Source of the DNA: Oscarella lobularis
Taxonomy: Eukaryota > Porifera > Homoscleromorpha > Homosclerophorida > Oscarellidae
DNA length: 64,000 nt
NCBI RefSeq assembly: GCF_947507565.1
Contig: NC_089182.1
Location: forward strand, 3,038,001 to 3,102,000
Direction of reading: 5' to 3'
Position numbers and translations under genes: made by a program. Of the stretch, positions 34,005-43,408 are shown piece after piece; positions within the stretch are counted from its first letter, which is position 1; each line of letters starts with the position of its first letter. The notes under the pieces are model-generated. The model was not told the DNA's origin. It saw only the letters and a list, made by a program, of their open reading frames with translations, and did no database searches.

Positions 34005-37000
34005 ATGACTTCCTCTCGCTGTCTGTCGCTCGTATTGACGATGTTGACGGTGATGGCCGGTCTTCATTACATTTCTGGAGGTACAGTACGTGGGAACTAA
34101 ACGCTAAAGTGATCGGTCTTGGTTTTTCGCTGTCTACAGGCAGGGACTATAGATTTCGTCTTACTCTACGTTGTTTAGAGCGTTTACTGTCTGTTTTGTA
34201 GAAAAGAAAGTGACTCTAAATGCCGCGACGAACAAGCTGAAGTTTGAAAAAAACGGCCTTTACTCCGGCAGTTCATATGATGGAGCCGTGGATGGGCAAT
34301 TGAGTCAAATATGGGGTGATTGTGCTATATCTCAATCGTCTACTCCAACCGTATGGCTGTCAATTGATTTGCTTCATCTCTACTCTGTGACCAAGATCAG
34401 ATTCTTAACTCGTAACGTGCTTGGAAGAGGCACCGAGATCTACGTGGGAAATACTAGCAAGTCGAATGGAACCAGTGATTATCAATGTGGGAGTGGCGTT
34501 GCTATTCCTAATCCAGCTCCATCTACATTTACTAACTTTTCTTGCTCCTCTGTTAATTGGGTTCAACATGTCAGCATTCGACGAACAGGATACCTGGATT
34601 TTGGAATTACTCAGTATTTGCAAGTGTGTGAAGTTGAAGTGTATTATGATGAAACCGAGGGTAAGAGCGTAACATGAACGTGGTGAGCCAGCTATTTTCT
34701 GTTTACATAGATCCCGGTACCACCATAACCAAGAACGCCATAGCAATTTCAAAATTAGACGTTACAAAAGGAGACATTGTACTCTGTGGTTCACCAAAAG
34801 GAGACTTTGGCCCAACGTGGAAATTTCCTGATGGAACAGACGTTCCAGAACAGAACTCTGCTACTATTAGTCAAGCTGATGGCTCATCATCAGGATATAA
34901 AGAACTGCGTTTGAGTCCTCTTACGTCTACTCCTCCAAATGGTCAGTACAAATGCCAGTACACAGCAAACAACGGTGCAAAGACCAAAACAGTCAATCTC
35001 GTATTTCCAGGTATGTTACGTTTAGTTTGTGTGGCACGTTCATTTGGCCTTTTTTTGTAGCTGATTGTCAAGTAAGCTCATGGTCAGCATGCTCATCATC
35101 ATGTGGACGAGGAACAAGGACAAGAAGCATTACTCAAAGCAAAGTTGGCGCTGGTCAGGATTGTCCCTCTCCTTTATCAGAAGATTGCGCAAATACAAAC
35201 TGTGAGTTTATATGTTCATCTACTAGACTGATTCTATTGGTGCTTTGGTAGGTGGTCAAATTAACATGACGGCAATAGGTGCTGTTGCTACCCACGGTCC
35301 ATTAGCTACGTTTGGTAGGTTGCAGGCTTCACTGGCTATTGATGGCGTTACAAATACTGGATGTGCTGCAACTAAAGCATCAATGGATCCGTGGTTGCGA
35401 GTTGATTTAAAGACAGCTTATTTGATCGCAAGCGTAGAAACGTCATTTCATCAAGATCGAGGCAACGGTGCGTTTGTGCGGATAGGAAGTGATTTGACCA
35501 ATGATGGAAATAACAATCCGCTGTGTGGTACTATCCCAAATAGAAACAACGGCAAAACTATTTGGACAACGACAATTGTGTGCTCTCCTTCATTGTGGGG
35601 ACGGTACATAAACGTTCAAAAGATTTTTTCAACTAATTTTTTCCTCACCCTGTGTGAATTGAAAGCAAGCTACGGTAAGAAGAATAGGTTTTTGGAGAGT
35701 CTTCTTACACTTTCTGATTATTAGCACTTGACGTCGCAATTCTCTACAATGATTCCTCTGTTGCGTCTGGAAGCTTTTTTGTGTACGGAGGAGATTCACT
35801 TCCTTTCCCTGCTTTGTGTGTCATTAATCTTGATTCAACAAACTTTAACTCTTTGTTAAATATTCATTGGAACTCAAGCAACAGCCAAATTCCAGATTCA
35901 TCGTCCAATCCTGATGTCGGACAATCCAGAGTGAACAACTTCGCAATTCTTCATATTAGGAAAGCTCCAAGGCTTGATACATCATACACGTGTCAATTCA
36001 CGTGGACTGATAACACGCAAAAGACGTTACAGTTTGACCTCAAGATCAACGGTGCGTGGCATGCTCATATTAGATTACAATAAGAATAAATGTTGTTTGT
36101 AGTTGATTGCGGTTGGAGCGCGTGGTCCATGTGTTTGGATTCTTGTGGTGTGGGAACAAGATCGCGGACAGCTGACAACCCCGTGAAGAAACATCAAGGA
36201 AAGGATTGTGTCGGTGATTTAAGTGAAGACTGTGATACTGGACAAGCACCCTGTAAAAAGCATTAATGTGGTGTATTTTCTATTAGCCTAATTCGTTTCT
36301 GTTGTGAAGGTGCTCCCACTCCTGTCAGAAATTTAATTAGCGTCCAGGAAGGACTTCCGGCTGCTTTGGAGTGTGAAGCAACACAATTCCGTCTAATACA
36401 GACTCCAATCACGTTCGAATGGTTCAAAAGTGGAGTTCAAATAGTCAATCCTTCAAATTCATTGACCCGCCCTTTGGGAAACGGAAAGTACAAGGGCACT
36501 CTGACATTAACGTCGGTCAGGAAAGCAGACGCCAACTCGTACACGTGCAGAGCCAGCGGGCACTCTGGTCTCAGTGCTGCATCTCTACCAATAACGCTTG
36601 ATGTCACGTGTAAGCTCCTTTATTCGCTATATTCACACGCTGTCACAGTTACGTTGCTTTTCAGATGCTCCCTTTAACGTTAGAGTAAAGGCGAATTCTG
36701 GTTTGTTTGTGAAAGAGCAGCCGCTAACTTTAAACTGCAGCGCTGAAGCCAACCCTGAGCCTTCTCAATATAAGTGGTACAAAGACGGTCAAATTATGAC
36801 AGGAAAAACGTCGCAGCGGTTGTCGTTCCAAAATTTGGACTATGACAACAACGGGACATACAAGTGTACTGCGATGAACTCTATAGGTGAAACTCAATCA
36901 AGCAGCTTTGTGATCGTGGTAGATGGTACGTTTAGTTTGAACTGATTTTATTGGTTAAAATCTCTTTTTATAAGGACCGCCGGGAAAGTGCTCCAGACCG

Positions 37001-39351
37001 TCAGGTACAAGTTCAGTGGGTGATTCAGTAGAAGTGTCCGTTTCTAACTGTCCTATCAACGGCAACGCTGGTGTCACGAAGTATAAGATTCTCTACAAAA
37101 CTCTCGGTTCTTCGAATCCTTGGTCAGAAGTTGTTGGAATGTCGTTACCGGTCATAATCACAGGTCTTACGCCATATACCGAATATGAAGTGCGTGTGGC
37201 TGCTGGTAACCACCATGGATATGGACCAATCAGCAACCCACGCATAATCAGAACAACGCAAGGAGGCAAGCAACGTTTTAGCTAAGCCTGCAGTATTTTA
37301 TTCTTTTTATGTAGAACCTGGACCTCCTGGGAACGTGAGGGCTATTTCATTGGGACCTAGACGTGTTGGTGTCAAGTGGTCAAAACCCGTTAATCCGTTT
37401 GGACCAATAAACGATTATAGGATCTTCTACAGCGCTTCGAAGATAGTTCGAAGAGAAGTCGCTAACAATGAGAATTTTATTATTGTTTCAGCACCGAAAA
37501 CAGAAGTGAACCTAACAGGACTCTCACCACATACCACTTACAGGATTGCAATCGCGGCGATAAACATCAGGGATGGCGACAACAAACTTCTTTTGGGAAC
37601 GAGAAGCATTGAAGCCATTGTACAGACAGACGAAGACGGTATAGAGGAGAACCCTGTTTTTGTTTGTTGGCCTGCTTAGTCCTTTGTTGTGTGTTTAGCT
37701 CCATCTGCTCCACGGGATCTGATCCCAATTCCTTTGACGCCAAACTCGGTGAAAATACAATGGAGTCCGCCTGAACCAGCCAATGGAAGAATTAGAAATT
37801 ACATGCTGGTCTACACAAAAACTGGCGAGAAAACCGGCAATAAGACTATCACTGTCAGTGGAGACTCTCTTTCTGTCGATCTAGACAATCTGGACGAAGC
37901 CGTGAAATACAACGTTTGGGTACGTGCTTTTTGATTCAGTTGGTGTCTATGTGCAACTGAATTGTGTAGATTCGCGCTGTAACCGTTTCGCCTGGTCCCT
38001 ATGAAAGTATCACAGTAGATACTAACCCCAAAAGTAAGAAAATGAAATGAAGTTGTTCACCAAACTCATCATTTTTCATAAGCACCTGATCCGCCAAGTG
38101 CGTTGCAAGTGGTCGGCAGAACTTCGTCCTCTTTGTTTTTGACTTGGAAGCCTCCCACAAAACCGAATGGGGTCATCCAAAGCTACAACGTATGACGATT
38201 ATACGATTTTTAGTATGTTTCAGCTCTTATTGGTTTAGGTGTACTACTGGCGCCTGGGTGATAAGCCGCAACAAAAATCTGTTGATGATCGGATTTTATT
38301 TCTCAATTTGGCCGAGCTTCGAGCCTATACTAACTACACTATCAACATGACGGCTGTGAACAACGCCGAGGATTCGATAAAGGAAGGTCCAGCTGCCACT
38401 GTTCGAGCACAAACACTTATTGCCGGTAATGTGTTGTAATACACTGTCTATGCGCGCAGTGTGAAATTTTACTTTTATAGCACCTGAACGTCCTGCTGTG
38501 GATGGTATAACTCCACTCGTTTCGGTAGAGGATGGTACGATGACTCTTTCTGCTCCCTCCATTTCTGACGAAAAAGTTCCTATTAGGTAACTGTTAGTAG
38601 TGGCGCTATCTTTTGCCTGAATAATTGACGTTTTACCAGTTACGTGCAAGTATTTGTTTACAGCGGTCCAAGGCCGTCGCCACCTTCAGTTCCACAAGAT
38701 GTAATAGATGGTGCAACCTCAGACTCGTGGCGTGTGGCAGACCGCTACACGTATGAATTGTACCGTCAACGTCAGACGATCGTCGTTGACGGACTAGAAG
38801 CAGGAGCTCAGTACTCTATCTATTTTGTTGCATACGCCGAAGATGACCAAGGAGTAGGCATAATTATCATACACGTACAGCAATTATTGATATGTGCATT
38901 TTAGGGTGTGCTGGCGTCATCAAGCAAGCCTTTAATGTTCAGCGTATCATCTTGTGGGCCTACAGGTGAATGTGAAGCCGCTACTTCCAACCCTTCTGGA
39001 GACTCTTCGATTGGCTCCTTCGGAATTGCGTTTCTTATTTTGTTTGTTATCACGTTCATCGCTTTAGTCGTCCTTTTCATGGTGTACTTTCGTCAACGCC
39101 AGATTTGGAAAAAGTCCTACTCCGTGGAAAAAAATGTCTATGAACTGCCTATGAAATCGGAAGCTAAACTGGAAGGTGATATTATGCCTCACAGAATGAC
39201 GGAGTCCAGTGTATACGGGATATCGTCCGTCAAACATAAAAGTATTCTATTAATTAAATGAGATTAACGCTAATTTTACGTTTTATTGTTTGGTGTAGGT
39301 GAAGAAGTGTACGCTGAAATATGTGACAAGGAGAAGGAAACGAATAAGTAA
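34005..39351 (+). CDS. receptor D: long form with four FN3 domains
   Basis: Signal peptide MTSSRCLSLVLTMLTVMAGL. Domains: FTP 34201-34662, Ig 34711-35011, TSP1 35061-35201, FTP 35252-35675, Ig 35726-36051, TSP1 36102-36253, Ig 36310-36609, Ig 36665-36925, FN3-1 36975-37264, FN3-2 37315-37640, FN3-3 37699-38031, FN3-4 38083-38428, membrane-proximal 38482-38845, TM 39021-39090 (GIAFLILFVITFIALVVLF), tail with VYGIS and EVYAEI near the end, stop 39349-39351. The last FN3 to tail is clearly diverged from A-C, and D alone keeps FN3-1 to FN3-3. D is probably closest to the ancestral architecture. Exon borders in the FN3 region are approximate. Confidence 0.86.
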
Positions 39352-39540
39352 GATCAATTTGTGTGTGCCTGTGTTGCACTGTCTTTGTCTTCGTGCATTT
39401 TAGCAGTTTTTTAGTTTCTGTTTTCTGGTTATACCGCTCTACCTTTTTCTTGGCTTATCCGGGACGCTAGCTGTAAACACGAAGGCATCGTCTCCTCTTT
39501 TTCCTTCTCTTCTTTGATGATTGCCCTTCAAAAGCGTATA

Positions 39541-39918
39541 GCATGACTTTCTCATGCTGTCTACTAGCGATTGCGACGATGCTTGTTAGCGCCTCTGGCG
39601 GTAATATCGTGAGACTCCGTTTACAGCCTTTCACTTCCATTTGTAGATACGAAAGTGGCTCTAACTGAGAGCATGCTTCTGTTCGAAGTGGGCGGCAGAC
39701 TACGCGTCACCAAGGGATCTCCCAATTTTTTGGGCGTACAGTACGTGTACGCTCGCCGCTCCAACGTCCATGGGCCACGTTGCTTCGTCTTCACGCTTGG
39801 GGGAGGCGAGGCGGGCCTTTCGTATCGAACGGCGCCCGAGTTTTTATTCGAGATTGCACGAAGGTTGGCGAAACAGCTCCGCGTCGTGGCTCTCGCGCTG
39901 GTCAGTGTTTCGACATAG
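39541..39918 (+). pseudogene. fifth receptor remnant (signal peptide and start of first FTP exon)
   Basis: ATG 39541 gives MTFSCCLLAIATMLVSASGG followed by a GTAATA donor, the same pattern as the first exon of A-D. After a 'tttgtag' acceptor near 39647 comes DTKVALTESMLLFEVGG, comparable with the first residues of the FTP exon (EKKVTLNAATNKLKFEKNG). Similarity then stops and no further receptor exon is found downstream. It is either a truncated copy or a gene interrupted by the repeat-rich DNA beyond. Confidence 0.6.
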
Positions 39919-39919
39919 G

Positions 39920-41155
39920 GTAGAAACATAATTTGAGGCTTTCAGGTAGGATTTTCGCGACTGAGTCCAACCGGGCAGAACCGTGAGTCCCTGGTTTGGC
40001 GAATTTTTCTCCACAAACACTTCCATTTGGCGTTTTTTGCAGTCATTGGTGACATAAGGAAAGAAGTGACGAAGAGGTAGACCGCGGTCCCAACGTCCTC
40101 AGCATGACGGGTCGGTCCATCTGCCGGACCGCGGGGATTTGCATCTTCATTCTATAGATGCAGTCTCCTAAACTGCTTGTATGCCTCCCTGGATCATGAG
40201 GCCATAACGTCTAAACTGGTCTCGTCTCCCGGGTAGGCTTACATCAACCGCTGAAGCGGTTGTGCGGCCCCGAGAAGGAAAACTGCCCAATTCACACGGC
40301 GTGTATCTCCAGACGAGGCTACTGTGTTTATTGGTAGTCTCCCTAGGAGAATGACGCCTAAAACAAAAATATGCTTGTTTGCCTATTGATTTTTATATAC
40401 AGCAGCAGGCATACGGCAGGCGGCAAGCAACGAAGATCAAGTTATGGTAGATTTCTTCTCTTTTTCAGTTTCACATTATTTTTCTTTAGGAGAGCGTCCT
40501 GGGCATGACGTCATAAACTGCTCCGGGGTCCTGAGCACGACCCCGTCACAAAAAACTGCTCTTCCGGGGTCCTGGGCAAGACCCCCAGCGCACAAAAACT
40601 GCCCAAACAGAAGGGGAAACTATGTGCAATTTTTTTCATATTTTTATTAAAAATAAAAAGTCTTTACCCTCTCATTTTTCGCCCTATCTAGCCTATCTAG
40701 CCTACCTACCCTACCTAAGTAACGTAGCTAACTAATCTACCTCACTACGTCGAACTAACGCGCGCGTTGTCTGCGGAGAAAAATTGACTTTGAACGCACG
40801 GCAACGGACCGCGCGTTGCAAAGTCCCGCGTGTGAGTGTATTGTGCACCTACTAAAATATAAAATAGAAGTCCACTCTATAGTCTATTCTCTCTTCATCT
40901 CTATCATCCTGGCTGAGGTGCAGCCTCTTTAATCTCTTGAGGTCCTGAAGAAACGCTTCTCTTTGATTGAAGCTTGATTATTCGCCTACTTTCCGGATCC
41001 CAATGACGCATACGGGCAAAGGCAGCAGGCATTCAAATAACCGGAGACATTGACGTCATAGACCGTCAACAGTGTCTTCAAGGCGGCGTTGCGTTTGCGT
41101 TTGCATTGAGGAGTTTGACGCAGGATCCCTTGGAAAACAGATAATCATTATTAGG
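39920..41155. repeat. repeat-like non-coding DNA with hairpins
   Basis: No coding exon recognised. 40083-40135 carries an imperfect inverted pair (accgcggtcc ... ggaccgcgg). Near 40249 there is a small hairpin (aaccgctgaagcggtt). 40528-40612 holds two imperfect direct copies of an 'actgctc..ccggggtcctg' unit, each able to fold as ggggtc/gacccc. 40687-40745 is a degenerate (CTATCTAGC)-like simple sequence. Possibly remains of a non-autonomous mobile element; no terminal repeats or coding part prove it. Confidence 0.45.
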
Positions 41156-41160
41156 ATTTA

Positions 41161-43249
41161 TTAATTTTTAGAAGAAAATACTTTTGAGAGGCCAATTTCT
41201 GCATAATCCTTTTCAGACGTAAGCATCCAAATCGACTTATATTTGAGCAGTATTCCAACTAACATGAGCATCAAAAACAAATTGAAAACAAATTGACACA
41301 TAGGAAAGCACATATGGTATGGTATGTGAGATGAACAACCCAAGAGAAATCTATCACTGAAACTCATCCCAGATCCCCAGTGTACTATACCTGAATCGGA
41401 AGCCACAAATGGCTCGTTCCAAACGCCGTGCAATTCTCCTCTCCATCCCAATCGGTTTTGATGCCTTTTATTGCCGCCATGGCACCGAACCAGAATGATA
41501 AAGCGACTGGCTCCGTTTTCTGCTGTTATCGGCTTCTGCGCACTTCCTATATAAAACAAGACAGAAGTTCCCTGAAGAATAAATTTGTCAATTTATCGTT
41601 TTTCGAGCAACTCCTCACGTGGCAAATTATGAGTGGTTTCCTCGCAAAGTCACATAAGAGGTGATGAAGCTAGTGAAAGCCTGTCGCTCGAGCGAAGGAC
41701 AATGAATGCCTCGTCCATGTGGCAAACCTCAAGAGGGGCCCCTACAGTTTTCTCACACCGCGATCGTCCTTTTTCTTACCTTTGGCTTCCCATCTCATCG
41801 TCTTAGACGTACTTTTAGTTCGTGCGCGCTTCTGTATGGGAGGGCTAGATCTGCAGAGAAATATCGGATTCGAAGTGGAGCGCCAGATCGAGCTTCCGAA
41901 ACTCTCTTTACGATCGATCTTGACGAACGCGAATTCGCTCTCAGGCGCGTCTTTCTCGGTCGGCGAACACGCTCGACGTCAGTAAACCGGAAGTCCCTGT
42001 TATCACGTGTCTATGCTAACAGAGACTCAGCTCATTTATACGTTGACAAATTACTGCGATGACGTACACTGTACCATCTAAAATGCAAGAAGACAGTACT
42101 ACAACAGCTCAATGCTATTTCACAAAATCTGCTTCATGGCCGCTTGACCAATGCCCAAGGCAGAAAAAAACCTGTTTATATTTTCACAGTTGCATTTGGT
42201 GCTCTCAATCAGCGGTCTTTCAGCACCAATAGAGGTGTAAAAGACATTATAAAGCTAGACAGATATGTTAATAAATTGAAGAAAAAGTAAGCGTAGGTAC
42301 CTGTATGGCAAAGGAATACAACGTTTCCCATTGTTCATTTGGAGTTCCGCTTAGATGAGGTATTGGTCCTATTATTCCATCAGTTAAAGTTGCCAGGCAC
42401 TCTAGATAAAGTTGCAAATTAAATAAGTAATTCTCGCGCAAGCCTATCCACTGATCAATGAAAGAATCCGACAGATTAACCATCGGCTGTCGAACGTAGC
42501 TGTTCAGATGAGAACACAAACTCGTCGACGTCACAAAACTGATCCACAGCTCGGTTTCATCAATAAACTTGTCGCGCAGAGCCGGCCATTGGCACTCGTT
42601 GAGTTCACTTGTCAACGTATTGAACGTCCATCGTTTCTCTTCTTTGAATAGAATCTCTCCGATCTCCGTCACGTTCAAACATCCCGTGCTAAGAGTCACG
42701 TACAGCGAACCGCTCTTGCTGAAATCCACGTCCTCCAAAGAGTCGCCCGAACCGGAAGGAGAACGACGAAACGTCATGCAGAGTCGATTGGTGCCGTTGT
42801 GCTCGACGTCAAAGTCTATAAGCGATGATTGATTACTGTCCAATACCGGACGTTCGCCGACGACCACGTGCTTATTTTCGACCACTGCCCTTCCGTTCTC
42901 TACGGCTAGATACCCCACAACGACATCCGCATATAGGTCCGGTTTTCGCGAGAAGGCAATTGCCACCCATCGATCAGTGTCGAGACAGCTGGAGTCGACT
43001 CGACAGACAGTGAATTCGGCGATAGGGATCGAGGATTGACCGTTGGCGTAGACGTAGTGCCACGAAGCGTCTATGCAAATACTTTCCGTTGCGTCGCACA
43101 CGCGAATCTCAGAAGGCGTAGTCGGTGCCGCCACTTGATCTACAAGAAAAAGGCGGTCCTCTGCTAGAAAGCGGTTCGCTGCGCGTCCTACCCGTTGCCG
43201 AGGCAATTGTTCCAACCGCCAGAAGGAGAAGAAGCGACTTGAGAATCAT
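41161..43249 (-). CDS. DOMON-domain type I membrane protein
   Basis: Start at 43249 gives signal peptide MILKSLLLLLAVGTIASA. A phase-1 intron follows (donor gtagga near 43191, acceptor near 43139). The large second exon (about 43138-42301) carries a DOMON-like beta-sandwich (WHYVYANGQS, then DRWVAIAFS and VVGYLAVENG), a domain known to bind haem or sugar in other proteins. An extracellular Cys-containing region follows. The last exon (about 41546-41161) has one hydrophobic segment (FVFNLFLMLMLVGIL), a short tail and a TAA that overlaps an AATAAA poly-A signal (41156-41161 on the complement). The join between the second and last exons is unresolved; a small exon may lie in 41560-42300. No orthologue recognised. 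Confidence 0.65.
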
Positions 43250-43408
43250 GACCGGACCTGGAGCTGAACGCGCGCGCGCGCGCGCACGAGCTTTCGATAG
43301 GCTTCCTTCTGCCGGAAAAATACACAGTGACGTCAGACAAGAAACTAAAACTTTATAAATTAAATTAAAATTAATACGGGATCTTCATTTCATTTTTCTG
43401 ATCACGCG
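43250..43408. promoter_or_regulatory. bidirectional promoter region with (CG)n tract
   Basis: Only 159 bp separate the divergent start codons of the DOMON gene and the beta-helix gene. It contains an alternating CG tract at about 43269-43286 and an AT-rich TATA-like stretch (ctttataaattaaatt) at about 43351-43366. Co-regulation is inferred from position alone. Confidence 0.55.

Larger units (their letters stand above)
16166..39460. repeat. tandem segmental duplication array: LLTP 3' end plus receptor gene, four units
   Basis: Each unit is an LLTP-3 vWD-to-stop segment followed by one receptor gene. Receptor starts lie at 17142, 22747, 28366 and 34005; A to C is 11224 bp and B to D 11258 bp. 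The left breakpoint in the copied LLTP segments is at a short aagtgga-type sequence (16166 in LLTP-3). In the copies it is preceded by a shared non-coding flank containing 'tatccgggacgctagctg', which recurs after copy D near 39456. Introns and UTRs are conserved along with exons, so the array is recent. Confidence 0.88.

Noticed and set aside
17142-39351. Receptors as receptor tyrosine kinases or phosphatases
   Set aside because: Each gene stops about 70 residues after the TM segment, with no kinase or phosphatase motif before the next unit.
16166-39460. CRISPR-like or prokaryotic repeat array
   Set aside because: The repeats are multi-kilobase gene duplications with spliceosomal introns; the genome is eukaryotic.
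39920-41155. Autonomous transposon
   Set aside because: No transposase or reverse transcriptase frame and no convincing terminal inverted repeats or target duplications were seen.
41706-42062. 118-residue + frame and overlapping frames at 41428-41985
   Set aside because: No family features, Arg/Ser-rich, and lying in the intron region of the minus-strand DOMON gene.
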